Positions 47,601 through 62,600 of a stretch of DNA of 64,000 nucleotides are shown here, piece by piece (position 1 is the stretch's first letter; the number at the start of each line of letters is the position of its first letter). The stretch lies in assembly GCA_035582835.1 (NCBI GenBank), contig JAYKAV010003127.1, positions 184,882-248,881 of the forward strand. The letters run 5' to 3'. A program made the translations under genes and the position numbers. The notes beneath the pieces are model-generated. The model saw only the letters and a list, made by a program, of their open reading frames with translations, was not told the origin of the DNA and did no database searches. This stretch comes from Phoebastria nigripes (lineage: Eukaryota > Chordata > Aves > Procellariiformes > Diomedeidae).

Positions 47601-50600
47601 GCCAGGAGAGGAACAAGTACTGTCACCCTGCCATGAAAGCTGCCCTGGTGTTTCTCATCTACGGCNAGCACTTCTTGTGCCAAACGGCGGGGATTTCTCA
47701 CCAGCGAGCTGAGAGACTGAAGACAAAAAGTCAGCAAGAACAAAGCAGCAATTTGGACTGGAGCAGAAACACGCACTGATGCCTTCCCCGTCTCCTAAAC
47801 TGTCGGTAAAGCCAGGCACGGCTGAATCTTTTCTGAGATTACTTTTGCTAAAAAATATATTGNTTACTATGTGGACTCTTGCATGATAATTTTATTAAAG
47901 GGATGCTGAGGAAGGATTACCAGCAGCACTTTGCACTCTCCGCTTTGAAGATCTGCGCTTTTCTCACACGGGTCTATCAGTATAGTTGTTTTATATCCAA
48001 TTACAAGCAGTAAATTCTGCCTCCACTAGAAGAGCTGGTAGTTTCTGCATCTGAAGATAACCATACACATACACATGCCGCAGGGAAATTCACTTGGCGA
48101 GGCTGTCTGTCCTGCAACCAGGGATTAAGTCGCACTNGCAGAAAAAGGTGACTTTCTACTTGTAGAGTTATTTAGCGATACCAATAAAAACCATGGCCTT
48201 GTTGTTCCAGGGGTTATATACCAATATGGGGCATGCTTATTCAAAATAATTATCGCAAAGGCACCAAGAGCTGCATCGCTCTAAGTAGCCATGCTTTATA
48301 ATCACTGCAGCAAGACTAATTAGCCCAAGCAGAGGGCTACGCTCGCAGAAATACTGCTTCGATACCTTAGCTGCCTTGTTTAGTAAATGACCGTTGATAC
48401 CTCTAAACACAACTACATTGTGAAATATTAAAAAAACCCACCATATATATCCCCAGAGGGTGGCAAGAGACAGCCAGCTTGTGTTATTTCAACCTCTGCC
48501 ACTGGAACAGCAGCCTGTTACCCTTACACAGACATCAACATTAATCTGAGCTTACAATAAAAAAAGAAAAAGAAAGTAATGTAGTAATGTTGACATGTCA
48601 AAGGTCGAATTCTGGAATCTGGCAAACANGCAAGGTTTCCACCTCTCTGTAATAAGGGGTCAAAATCTGGCCCTCGTTTTGNACCTGCTGCTGCAGTTCA
48701 ACATCGAACCCTCCTTCAAACCACCTTGCAATCAGTTCTTTCTTTCTGACTTCCTTCCTCGCCTACTGATTTCCTTCACAGTCATCTCTGACACTTCCCT
48801 TGCACTTTTTTAGCTTTCAGATTTCCTCTGAGGACCAAGTGGCTCAAGTACAAGACCCTTATGCTCTAAATTACACTGCCAGCAGAGCTAAAAAGGTCTG
48901 TTTTCCAGGCAATCTGCGGCGGTGGGATGTAAGCCTGGCTGAATCCTAGAGAAAACACTAAAACACCACAATAGGTTAGAGTGATACTGTCTAGTTAAAT
49001 CGGTATCATTTATAACGTCTCCTTACTACCTAAATAATAAATATCAACAACTGGAAACACCTGCATTTTTTGTGTTCTGAGGAGGTATAAACAGATGACT
49101 TGACTTAAATGGTTAATGTGTAACAAACCATTTGATAACTACAGCTGTTTGTCCAACAAAAACAGCTTTTTTTGTGAAAAAAAAAAACCCAAGATGGAAA
49201 CTGACACCTTGAGCTTGCAGGAAATAGCCGCATGGGTTTCGAGGACTTTTTTTTTTAACCTACTTTTGTGGCCCTCCTGTAAAGCAAATACAATTTATTA
49301 CTAATCCTGCAGAAAGAGCCTGAAGTTTTTTCCTCTCCCTCTCTCCAAAAAGCTGGCTTGTTTGTGCCTCTGCCCTGTAACAAACAAGAAGATAAATGAG
49401 ACATTTATGCCAAAGTAATCATTCTAAATCTGTTGTTTTGACCTCTAAGCCAAATTTTCTGCATTACATGCCAGTGGCTCAGATAAAACAGTACATTTTT
49501 TTTCCTGACAACTGAACCCTGTAAAGTATGCGTAGCTCTGCTCAACAAATTGCTCTATCATTTATCTCTGAACATATGTGTATCAGGAAAGAGAGGGTGT
49601 AGGAAATTTGGCACCATGAGGTATCAACCCCCCCTCCCCTCCTTAGACCCTCTTGGTTTTCTGTATCTGGGAAACTAATGCACATTTGGACACAAATCCA
49701 ACTACAAGCAAAATTAGAAATCCTCACTAAAATGAAAACAGCAGGACAGTGGATATAAATATCTGGAGGACAGTATGCTTTACCTTAATAGGTAATTTTG
49801 TATATTTTATGTATTGGAGNGGAGATATTCAGCATTCCACCACAGCAGAAATTTTAGGATTGAAATCACAAGCAACCTTGACTTCTCAAAGACAAGATTG
49901 TACTGGATGGTGACCAAGATGAACTCCACTTGACCTTAAAAGCACTGTTTACTTTTCAGCTGGAAACCAGAGTTTCCACATAGGCTGCTCAAGACGTGCT
50001 TTGCAGCTAGACAGACAACACCGTCCNGACAAATATTTATTTTTCTGGCAGATAAAATGGTCTCATCATATTTATTGCAGCGACACAGATGACAGCAAGC
50101 CTGCAGAGAGGCACGCACTCTCTCTGGGTAAGGACTGGGCTGTGTGCCCTTCATTCGTCTTGCCCTTCATTCGATGGTCCGGGGGACTGGGAAATGATCG
50201 CGGNCTACGAAAGGGGGTATTCCCCTCGGGTACGTTTCCTCCCTGAGCGCAGGACAGGACAATGTGTACCACCCCAGGCATCAGTTAAGCAGCTGCAATG
50301 CAAAGAGGCTTGATGAATCAGAAAGTCAGCCCAGCTACAGCTTTACAAGCACAGCAAGCCAGGCGGCAAAGCACGCTGCTGGGGGGGGGGAAATACAAAC
50401 GCCCTCCCCGTGCCTCCCGAAGGCCCTGGAGCAAACAACTCCTGCACGAAGGGCCCTGCAGACCACAGCGGCAGCGCAGGAAACCACCCCCTGTACTGGA
50501 GGGTTTCTTGTGAGCCTTGGCACTTGCAGAAGTACGTGCACATGAGGGAAACACCGCTACTGTGGAGGCCTCCCTCCGGCACCACTCTCCTTCGAGTACC

Positions 50601-53600
50601 AGAAGTCCCACGCCACCACACACCCTCCTCTCCATCCATCTGTGCCGGCCACCGCTGCGTCCAGCTCCCATCTTAGTACNGCCACTGCCCCAATGGGAAG
50701 GATTTGAGCATTCATGAGTAATTACTCTCCTGCACGTAACAAGCCAAAACAGGCTCTCGCTTATACTCCTGTGGCTTCCATTCCCCTTTTTTATCTCATA
50801 TGGAAATACAGTATTTTCTACTCAGAGAAATATTATTATTACTCCCCTCTTTTGTTTGTTTTGTTTTTTTTTTTTTTTAACTAGCATTTTTACTAGGTTT
50901 TTTTTTTACTTTCCATTTGAAACCCTTTGATCCAGCACACCTCCAAAGAGATTCCTCAGTTACAGCCTGGGTAAGAGAGAAAATGGGCTTTGCTTTGCTA
51001 AACTTAAGTTTTTTTCTATCTTTCTAAGTCTCACCTGACACCCAAACCTTTTCATCTTGCATTGGAAACCTCTGGAAAGACTTGCCTTTTAGAATAAGCA
51101 GCAAATAGCTATTCTTTCAGCCCTCACCAACCCACCTCATTAGAAATGGGATTAAGCTATTTTTTAACCAAACACAAACATAAACAGAAGTAACCACTGA
51201 TACCTCTGCAACCACAAGTACCTCTCTAGCGCAGGTCTCCAAATGAAGATGGTAAAATCCGTTCTAAAAGGAGGATAGAAAGTGTTTCTTTCGAAAGCAC
51301 CAGTTGCACAGTAGTAATTTCAGAAATTTAAGACAGCTCGAACCTGCTGCTGGATTACTTTTAACAGGAGCTTTGTGTGCAAGGGCAGTTTGGAGGCCGT
51401 CCGGCCACGGAGGGCAAGAGGTCCCTGAAGCAAAGCTCTGTCTGCAGCCAGGAATCTGGCTTCTCCTTCTCACAGGAGAAGATTTCGAATTAATTTATGA
51501 GAGGAAAAAAGAGTGAGCTGCTGACTTCTGAGCCTTTAGGAAACTGCCACCACACGCAAACACCACTTTTTCTTTTCAGTTTTCCCGTCTTCGGTCAGAT
51601 GATGGTGAAGTGCTCTACTGAAAATATAGGTGAGGCAAGGCAGCTGGTGTCGGACAGCTGGGAAATGAGCTGAGTTCAAGGTTCAGCTATTATTAAAAAG
51701 CACACACATCTTTCTATATTTATTCCCACTTTACACCTCCAAATAAAACACATGCAGTCCTGATGAGTTTACAACTCTAAATACAACGCAGGAGAAAAAC
51801 CCTGAGACTCATCTGGGAAAACCAAACTGGTATATACAAAAGCACCAGAAGGATTATTATTATTTTTTCTGCCACCACATATACAGCTACATTTCTAAAA
51901 ATATGCTACTAGCCCTGGGGTTAAACATAACAAAATAGAAAAACCACTGTCTTACAAACACAGCCACAATTTGAAATCAAGCAGCCCGGTTCCTCACCCC
52001 AGCTCCACCACGGACCTCCTCGAAAAGCCACTCAGGAGGATCCATACATTGCAGCAAGCTTCACGTCTGGGTCTGACACGTGGCAGGGAGCTCGGCAGGG
52101 CGAGCCGAACTATTTACCCTGCTTCCCAGGCAGATTTTGCAGGGCTCACCATCGCTGCTCCCAGCCTGACACCTCTGGCACAATAACCAGCTCCCTCCCT
52201 GCAATAACCAGAAAGCAAGCCAGCAGAGACATGTCCCCCATCTCAGGGCATGGCTCCATTTCTCTGGAGAGAGAACAAGCAAGATGTGTAACCTGGGTCA
52301 TTCATGCACTTAGATGCTTTGACCGGAGGTCCCTCAGAAGGGCAAAACGATTACAGCGAGTAAAGGTAATGCACGCAGTGAAAACACCGTGACCGGACCG
52401 ACCATGCAGCAGCTCCATCTGAAAAGGTGTCTCTGGTGCTCACAGAGCCCGCTGCCAATACTCGCACCCTGCCTGCGCCCTCGGCACGGCGCCGACCCGG
52501 TGGCTCTCCCTGGGGTCCGCAGACTGAAAGGCCAGAATGGCTGTAAAGTCTGACGTGACAAATAAAACACCCCTAAATGCCAGCTAAGGCATTTTCCCTG
52601 CCACTTTGAAAAAATACTCTTATGAGTAAGAAAACATAGCTGTAACGGAGAGACGGAGGAACAAAAACAACCGTCCCCCATACCAGAAGGCAGACGGCCG
52701 GTACAATCCAAAGTATTTTTTCTACGTGCCTTGCAAGAACCCGTTCAAAAACAAATAGCAACCACCACCACCGAGACATACAGCTGCAGCAGACTCCAGC
52801 TGGCAGATAATTCAATAACCACCTCCTTTTTTTCCCCCTTTACACCAGAAAAACTTTAAGCCCAAAGAGTTTGCCCTAGGGCCCTGCTCCAGCAGCACCG
52901 GCAGCAGGCCAAGCAGAGGGTACTCACTGCAGGCTCCACAGGTGAAGCAGCCGTCGTGGTAGAGGTTGCCCATGGCCTGGCAAGCCTGGTTTGCTCCATA
53001 CACCCCCTTGCTGCACTTCACGCAGGTGCCTGGAAGAGAAAGAGGGAGACAGAGGTCAGAAGCGGGACCCAGAGGGGAGGCTAGGGTCGCTGGTTGGGTG
53101 ATCACACCTGTAATTCCGCATGGTGGCTCAGCAGCTTAGGACCAGGCAGTTCACTGTAGCCACAAGATGTAGGTGACATTGGTGTCACCCACCCCGAGAC
53201 ATGCTGTTAACAGTGGCCAAGACGGTCATCAAACCTCCACTGCGAAAGCCTTTTGCAAAAAAGTAAACTGGACAACAGCAGCCCTGTTTGTCTACAGCGA
53301 CATCTCCTTCCTTCACCCATTCATTCCCACAAATTTTATATATATTTAAAACTACGTAATGACCCTCCCAAAAGCCTGAGTGGTAGTAAGTGGTGCTCAG
53401 GGCTGTTCACAGACCAATAGTTTCCGCTACTTACTGTATAAAATAAGCTTGTTGGTTGCAACCGATGTGAGGAAAACACAGCTCTTCACTTAGCCCCTTT
53501 AAATCTCCATCGATTTCAGACCCCGCTTGTGTCTGCTGAAGGCCGTAAGGATTTCCCACCGAAACAGAGCTGGACTGACTACCTGACACCTACCTCTCTT

Positions 53601-56600
53601 CCCTCTGTCAGCCACATCTGAACAGAGAGACCCAACGTAGGCGCTACCTACAGACCATGTATCCTGCCCAGACGTTCTTCTCGCCTCTTGCAGGACAAGG
53701 CAAGAAAAAAGTCAGTTTTAAGGAGAGGACACCTGGTGGCGGTGGCACCACCAGCTGAGGGGGGCTTACTCTCAGGTGGCCCATGCGGTGAAGAAGAGCC
53801 AGGGCCAGCACACACGGTCAACTTCTGGCTATAAGCTGTCCCAAGTGCAAGTCCAAGCTGCTCCTCGCACCCAGGCTTTCCTGCCACCACCATCACCTAA
53901 AGACCAGGGTCAGCTCTGGATCTCCAGAGGAGGAAGACGACGACTGCGCTCAGCTGTTCAGCCCAATCTCTCAATACAGCCAGCACAGCCAAGCACACTT
54001 CCACCGGGACCCGTCCCGGTGTAGGGCTCCAACCCAAAAACCAAGCCAGACAGAGAGCGTAGGGTGAGGATTTCCACCTCATGAGGAAGCTGCTGGGACC
54101 CTCCAGGCACAGACCTGCCTGATTGAGGCTGGAAACAGTGGCAACGGGGCAGATGCGCAGTGGTGGGGGTGGGGAGGGACCCCAGGGAGAAGACTTTAAC
54201 ACTGCAGGTTCGCAAAGGGTGCTGTGTGTTCACCTAGGGCCTCTCAAATCTCACTGCATTTCCACATAAAACTGTTTTGATAACAGAGTAAGAAGTGACA
54301 ACTGAGTTTCACGCCCTTGACGGCATCCGCTAGCAGGACCTGCTTCCTCCACCTGGCAGGGAGAAATGCAGTGAGGCCACCCAAAACCACTATCAGTGGC
54401 CAGGGAGAGAAAGTCCTTGACCAAGGAAAATGACACATCAAGCCAGTTTACTTACTTCAGGCATTATCCTGTGATTGCGACAGACCAGTTTTAAAGCAGC
54501 ATCACCCTTTAACTACCTCTAAATGAGCAACTTTAATCCGTGTTTAAGCAAATAAACATGGATCTACCCAAAAAGGGCAGTGTGAAGGACAAACAGAAGA
54601 TGCGTCTCTGCTCCTCAGCGACCCTGCAGATGTGACTTCACCTCCAGGTCTCTCCTTCCACCACTGCTCCGACTATTAAACTCCCTGGGGCAGGGACTGT
54701 TAGGTCACGTCTTGCTCCTACTGGCCCAAGAAGGAGGACAGCATCATCTTGCTGGAGATCCTTAGTCATGCTGTGGTTAACAAAAATTCACTTCTTTCGG
54801 GGCCCTGCAAGCTCCGGAGTAATTGGAAAGGTCTGGTGAAAGTTAGGAAGAAACCCAACGTACTTACGACAGCGCTGAAAAGTAACTCCCAACTCCGGCA
54901 GCACCACGCTGGCAGTCCCTGGGTGGTTAACAATTTCTTCCTGCAGCCAATAGCTGCAGCCGTCAATTTTCACACTACCGTGTTAAAAACGCTCAGGAAC
55001 CCTTTGCAGTAGCGAACACAGGGCTGCTGAAAAGCAGATACTTCATTTTCCCAGAGCAGACCTGGCTCTCTGTGCTGCAGCTGCCTGCGTGCATTCAACT
55101 GCACGCTGAAAGCTGTCCTAGCGCTGGTCCAAGCCCCACTGCACTCAGAGCCAGAGTCCGAACTGACACAAACCTGGAGAGAAGGCTGCAGAGAATAATT
55201 AGTTACTCTGTTTTGTCCAAATCTGACCTGAACTGAAATGCTAGCTTGGCTCCGGGCCCACCCCAGCATGCAGTCTGGCACCAAGTTAGCAAAACTTGCT
55301 GGTTCTTTTTGAACCAAGCAGATTTATCTCTGTTATTTATTGAAAGAAACATTTTAAGAAAGCAAAAGATAAATCATGCAGGCATTACAAAAAAAAGAAG
55401 AAAAAAAAAAAGAAAAGACAAGACAAAGATAAGTAAATTTGGCTTTTGAAATGGATGTGTTCTCCCAGGAATGCGTACATTCAGCAGCAGCCTGAGATGC
55501 TGTGCAATCATCTGATACAAGAGCTAACAGCTACCTCGCAAAATTCCCTCTCGACTACAGCAATGCCGAGTGGAAAGTTTTGAGAGCAGAAAACCTGCTG
55601 ATTTTGCTGCTCAAAGCCTTCCTTCCACGACATTCACCAGGCTTTCCACTGAACCGATGTATTTATTGCACTGCAAGTGCTGCATTTTCCCCTTTTCCAT
55701 GCCAAAGAGCGGCTGCTCCAGAAAAAATCACCAGCGTGCTCTGATTTCCTCCTTTCCAGAAAGCAGCCGGGTGACACTGAATATGGATGAGCAGCAAGAA
55801 GAAGCAGGAGGCAGAAGGCACAGCAGCTGCGTGCAGGCACAGTGCACGGTAAAGATGCTGGCAGGCATCTGAAGCCACCATAAAATACCCTAACGCAAAT
55901 CAGAGGGCGGAAATTGCCTCTGCTGTCTCCCGTCCATCCCATTTAAGCTTCAGAGCATAGGCACTAGCCGTGTTTTCCCCAATGGGACAGATAGTCCAGC
56001 CGGATCCTGCAGGAGCTGCCCTGGCTCCTGCATCCGTACCCAAACCTTCTTCCACCTCCTGCCCCTCGACCGCCCCTACCATCCTTCCCCCTTTCTTTCA
56101 GCACATGCTCCGTTTCATCCCCTGCTTAACCCTTTTATCCACGTCTTTAAATATTTAGGCCCTTAAAACAGGGAAAATAAAGTCATAGAATGAAAGGGCT
56201 TTTAAAGTAAGTTGACAATGTTGTCTGTAAAAACTAAAGCGTGCTAAATTACCCAACTATGTAATAACCAGCCATGCTATAAATATTTATAGATGTCCTG
56301 TGGCAAGGCTGACAATTGAAAAATGGCATTATGGCAAAGCTGTGTATAGTTTATACGTGTATACTCGTATTTGCTAAATCTTACTTGAAAGCCAATTAAA
56401 TCTCAGTAGCAATTGGCATTATTCTAGAAATAAGTCTTTGCTTCTTCCAAATATAATATTCTGAAGTATTTTAAGCAACATATTTGAGCCTTCATCTCTG
56501 ACTCTCAGCACACCTGGCCTGAAAGGGGAAAAAAAGGTGATTTTTATTGATTTTTCCTTTCCACTTTTTTTTTTTGCTGCTCACTCCCTGCTGCCACGAT

Positions 56601-59600
56601 GATCCTGTTCTTTTGGCTTAGGCTACGCAAGGAAAAAGCAATACCTGTTGCTGATGGCGGCCAGTCGCCGAGCTCGGCAACACATGTGCGAAGCCAGCGC
56701 AGCAAAGGCCACATCCAACCCCATCCTGCCACCAGACGGGCTCTGCACCCTGCTCCACGCCAGCTCCGACGACTATTTCCCGAAGAATGCTGAGCGTGCT
56801 TTCTGCTAGCCAGGGCGTAGAGTTAAAATGTCAGCAGCATCAGTCCAGCTCCACATGTTGCTGACGCTAGTCAGCAGCTCAGGGTAATTTTCTTGGCATA
56901 ACGCAGCATTTAGCAAAAACTTCTGTCCTCAGCTCGAAGCAGAGGGATCCCGAGTATCCATAGCTCAGCGAGACGCCCGATTCCTGCACTTGGTTACTTT
57001 GCCACGCGTAACAAGCACTTATGCAAGCACCCATCTGAGCAGATATCCCCTCCGAAATGATGGCTTTTAACCTCAGATGGCATTATTAAGACGTTATTAA
57101 GGAGAAATGAAAGGTTTCTCTTTCACCACCAGGATAACAAGCCCAAAGCACCACACACGCGCAGCGCCAGTAAACTCATGCTCGAGCATGCCGGCAGAAT
57201 GGTAGCCAGATTTGGAAAGGGAAAAGGATGGAAATTGCTGATTTCGGCTCAATTTCTGCTGGCAGGGCAGCCGGGCCCCGGACAACAAAGAAATCTCTGT
57301 TCCCTTTCGCATCATGCGGCAAGCAACCTCCTGCGCTGCAGCTGAGCGCCTGAACAAAGGGACCTTTGGGGCAGAGCTGGGACCGAAAACATGCCCTGTA
57401 AGCCACGTACCAGCGCTCGCCATACTCCGTCTCGGCACTGCAAACCAGAAGGAGGGCTGCCAGGAACAGCCTCGGCTCATGAGATCAAACAGGTCCAATG
57501 CAGCCCTCAAGGGCTGTCAGAAATGAAACCGAAACCGGCGCCGAAATGTCAGTCCCACCATCAAAGTTCCACAAATGCATTTCCATTTACTGCCGGAATC
57601 AAAGCCTTTAGAGATGTTTTTTTTCCTCTAAGTGTTGCTATTTCACGCTCACCAGAAGGAGCTCAGTTACTTACTATATCCCACTCGCTAAAAATTCAAT
57701 GCAAACCATGCTGAACAACAGCATTTTCTGGGACTGGTCACTATGATTTACTTCCACGTGCCAGACATCATCCGTCTACAAACCAAGAACACAGTTGTGG
57801 GTTTTTCCAGTAGCGTCCCCCTTCTTTTCTGCAGCAGCCCCGTTCTCAGCAGCATCCAGGACAGCCAAGCTTTTCTACATGTGCTCCTCATTGGGTTTGC
57901 TAAGACTGTCACTTAATTTTAGAGGGCCAAATGTGTTGCTGTGCTGCTTCGGTCATGAGATTTCCTTGCCACGTCAATCCAGTCCTGATACCGCCCATAT
58001 CATCTTTCCCATCTGCCCAGACACGCACGTGGCTAATCCAGAAGTAGGCCCTCTTGCCTCTTGGCAGAAGCTGTACCTTCACGAGGGTCCTCCCCGTCAG
58101 AGAGGGAAAGGGGAACAAGGCCAAGAGCTTTCCTCTTACCTTGTTCCCCTTTCCTGCTCTGACGGGGAGGACCCTCGTGAAGGTACAGCTTCTGTGTTTC
58201 CAACCCACCTATTTATTCCAGGAGAACCAAGTCTTCCACTTACACACACATTTTTCAAAGACCGTCTGCTGAAAAAAAAAGACTTCACCCTGTCATACCC
58301 AACGTGATGCTCAGTTCTTCGGGTTTTACTTCAGACCTTCTCCAGAACCTGATGCCACCTCCCTGTGGCTCACCTTAACCAAGTCATTCCTACATCAAAC
58401 TCTAAATTAGCCATACTGTGTGCCTCGCTATGCTGTTATCCACTACTGTGCAATCGTGCTTGCCGGAGAGTTGATTTCAAGGAGATCTGGGGGCCTGTGT
58501 GAGATCGAGTGCCTGGAAAACGCAGTCTGGTTCCGTTCATCACTGGATATCATCACTCGTATCAGTCCCACGTTGTCACTCAGTGGTAGCAAAGATGGGC
58601 AGGTCCTCCCTACCCAAAGAACCACAGAGCTGGTAAATGCAATTTTTCTGTACTGTTTTTGCATGCCATGTTCTTGACCCCCAACTTTGCTGTAGACAGT
58701 CATGTACACGCTGCCAGCAAAGTACAAAATACCATCAAACTCACGTCAGTGACATTTTAAGTACCTTACAGCAATGTCAGAGATTACGTTAACTCCAGTG
58801 CCAAATGAATGAGGCTCCTTATTCCTTTCAGTCCCCACTGCTACAGATTCCTGGCTGAAAGACCTATTGATCCTCTGCCTCAACTCTTCCCTTTTTCTTT
58901 CCTTTTGGTACAGATTTTTCCTTAGCTTGCAAACCCAGCTGAGCTCCCAAGAGGAAGGGAGGAGAAGCGCATACTGCTGTAATCTTGAAGAGCAATATCC
59001 CAGGCAAATACTTACTTGCTTGGTTCCTTGCAGTGAGATAAGCTTTGCAGTCTGCACACACCCACTAGTCCACATGCCGTGATCCTTCCAGCTTTCCTTG
59101 TTCCACCAGGACCTGCCTTGCCCTGCCTCCCCCTCCTCTCTGCTGCAGGCAGGCATCTCCTTCCAGCCGTGGTGTTCTCCCAGGAGCAGGCAGCGAGGGA
59201 TGCCTCCACTCATTCCCAGTGGAAGCAACGCTGTTATCATCACCCACGTACAAAACGAACCTCAGAAGAACCTTCATTTTAACCAGAAATTCTCCACTCG
59301 GCAGCCCCAAAATTACCATCGTTGCCGCCGAGGCATCCTGGTGCACCATCAGCAGCACAGTTTGGTAAAGTCCACAGGTGTGTACAGCCTTAAAGTTAAA
59401 CAAATTGCGGTTTCGGCAGTGGTAAAACACTAACTTCACTATGCACAAGACTTCAAAAGAGCGCTGCTGGCCTTCGAGCTGATCACACCCATTCAAAGGT
59501 GCTGGGGTTCCAGGTCTCCACGGGGTTTCAGCTACTCGGCTACTGCTCTGCTTCTGCCAAGGGGAAAAGAAATCTGCAGACTTCACTATGAGATCTTCTC

Positions 59601-62600
59601 TGCCCGACTACTGGGAAGCATCCCAGTATTTCGCTGCAGAACAAGATGCCTGGGGCCCTCCTAAAATACCTGCAGCTTATCAGCTCTGCTGTAAATAATA
59701 TGGAAGTCAGAACTCAATACCTAACAAATATTTATAACAAGAAAACCACTTATAAAAATTGTTTTAAAAAAAGCTCTGGGTAAGGGTGTAGACAGTCTCC
59801 ATCAGATGAAGATTTCCATCTAGCTATATGAAATAAGCACTGGTAAAAATGTGATGTTACACGTTACACCTCTAAAAGCATCCATCTGTGCCTGCAGACC
59901 AAGGGACTGCATGGTACCACAGGTTCTGCTAAAATGAATGGCAAAACCTCCCTGCAGACCCCAACGCCTCTCAGCCAGGCCTCTCCCCTACCAAGTCACT
60001 TCCAGGCAGTGCAGGCAGACGCTCAGTTTGGTTGTGCACCTGCCCGGCTCTCACCTGAAAACTCGTCCCGCACCAGTCCTCGGAATGGTGCCACCTCACC
60101 TAACCCAAAACATCTGCATTGTGCTGGGTGGTGCTAGCAGAGGAGGTGCAACTCCCCCAGTCACTCCTGTTTAATTAATCTTCCCGTTCACCAAGTGGAG
60201 ATGAAGGCTGGTGCATCCAAAGGAACTCCACAGAAAGCCAGTGGGATTCAGGCACCTCACTCCTGAATGTTCCCTGGAAACAGTAGGCCAAAAACCTGAA
60301 TACAACCTAAGATGGCTTCCAGCAGCACTTCCTGGTACCTGGGGCCCCTTCTCTGCTGCATGGGAACCAGCATCTCCAGGGAGCAATTTCAGGATTTCCC
60401 TCCCCAAGCGTAAGACCTGGGTGAGACCCGAGACTCGCTATGTCCTCCTCGAAAGCCCACATAAATCAAGTCAGCACTTCAAAAGCACTCTTGAAGAACC
60501 CAAATTCCTCCAGAGACACATGCAGCCCACGCTGCTCACACATAGGCCACTATTTAAAAAAAGAAAATTCTTGGCTTTCTTTGCTTCTTTCCTTTCACTT
60601 ATTATACATACTCTGAGCAGACAAATGGATTTTGTACAGCAAGCTGGTGCTGACAGATAACCAGACTGTCTGTTACTCCTCAGCAGAGCATCCTACCTAT
60701 GTTATGCCTAGTCCCTAGCTTATCCTTTCGTAGGCTTTCGTTTACAAATGCTTGTTTTCAGTGAAGGAAAAAGCAGCTCCTTTACTGTGATCAGAATTAA
60801 TTGTTCATGATAAATATCTGGGCCAGACACAGACAGACTGAAGGACTGTATGTTACCAAGACAGACGGAGCCATCTTAAAAAAATCTTGTTACAAAAGCA
60901 GCACCCAAAATTAGGAGAGCTGAAAGCATTTTAGATAAAACACTTTGGTCATCTGCACCTCAGTCCTGGTTTCATTTCCTGCCTCCAATGTACTGCAAAG
61001 CTGCTGCATTAGACTTCCCTTCACTGGGGGGAAGTCTGCAACAAAACAAACTGTTGATCCTTTTTATCACTATTGCATAAAAGTATTTACTTTCCATCCT
61101 AAAGTTTGCTAGCTTGAGAGTAGGGAATAGCAAAGATAGATTCAGAAGCCCAGCTGGGTCCTTTATTCCTCCAAAGGAAGTAAGGTAACTGTGAAAAAAT
61201 GAAAAAAAAAGTAAGAAAGGGGGAGGAGACCCAGAATTAAAATACCTCGGTACTTGCCCCTTCCTGCTCCTTGGTCCTCCACAGGGCAGATTTGCCAAGC
61301 CTTCCTCCACAGAGCTGAGGCTCCACAAAACGTTACTTCTTCCTCTGCCGTGACTGCATCCTTTTGTTTTTCCCTCTCCCTCTCCTCCGTCACTCTCCTC
61401 CTTCCCCAATTTCTCAGACACTACACCCTGGTGTAAAACCTCCTGTCAGGAGGACGTCAAAAGACCTCACCGGGGATCAGGCAGCCTCCATCTCTCCTCC
61501 CTCACCGGGGCTCACCAGTAACTCAGCCACCTGACCAGCAGGACTCTCCGCGCTGCCAGAATTACTCCTGCTTCTCTACGAATTTCCCGCAGGACGAAAG
61601 CCTCCCCCTGGCGCTACCCCCTATTTTGTGACAAAAATGTAAAAATAATCTAACCACCAACTAGGTCCCTCTGCTTTCTCACCCCATCCCCATGCACATT
61701 TTGGACGAGGTATGATCCAGCTGGTTTACTTGCACCGTGAGGAGAAGACGCACGCAGCAGGGTCTGTTGAAGAGACCCCTGACACCTCTCCAGTGGAGCT
61801 GAATGCTGCCTCCAGCAAAATATTCCCATTTTTGAGCACTGCCTCCCACAAGACTCTTGTCCCAACCCCATCTTCATTATCAGCTCCTTGTCACAGTATT
61901 CAGTCCCCCCCAGATGAGGTTCCCTGAGCTCATTCAAACCGCGCGCTGCCCGCACGGGACGGAAAGCACCAAAACATGTTTCCAGGCCAAAACGCTCCAA
62001 GCACAGCAACTTGACACATCACTTTTCTGCGACAGAATAAAAACGCGTCTGCCTTGCCACAAGGCTGAATCCAGTCTCAGATACTGAGATAAACAATCCC
62101 AGCACAGCCCTTTGCGGGCAAGTACCACTGCCTGATGCCAAGAAACACATTTTGTTATGCAATTTGCAACAGAGCACTCGGTGGTCCCTCCAGCTATGTC
62201 CCCAAAGCTTGGAGTGAAGCCCGTGGCTGCTCCTGTGTGTGCAGACCACCCCTGAGCCACCCACCGACCCCACTGGGACCCTGTGCAACAGCACCCACGC
62301 AGCCTGAGATGCAAACCCTTCCTCTGCACCAGGCTGAAGAGTTTAATCTGTCCCTGTTTCTACTTCTGTGACCGTGGGTCTAAAATCATGAGGAAAATCC
62401 ATACGCTAGACCTGTTCCCATCATTTGTTAAATTAACCGTGGAGTTCTCAGTGTTCCCAGCAACTTTGGGTTTCCTTCTCCCAAAAGCTGAACTATCTCA
62501 TCTGCTATTAAATTGCAAAGTGCCGCGGCAGGGAAAGGAAATGCTCAATTTGCCCTGACCTTCTGCCATCCTGGAGTAGTAAATTGGTTTAATCCAGCAG

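Noticed and set aside
56183..56215. A possible antisense CR1 end (TCATAGAATGAAAGGGC-like)
   Set aside because: Only about 30 bases resemble CR1 and the similarity is too weak to call.
57795..58307. A 170-codon plus-strand reading frame over the fold-back
   Set aside because: It has no domain or signal; its repeated peptide text is only the inverted repeat read through.
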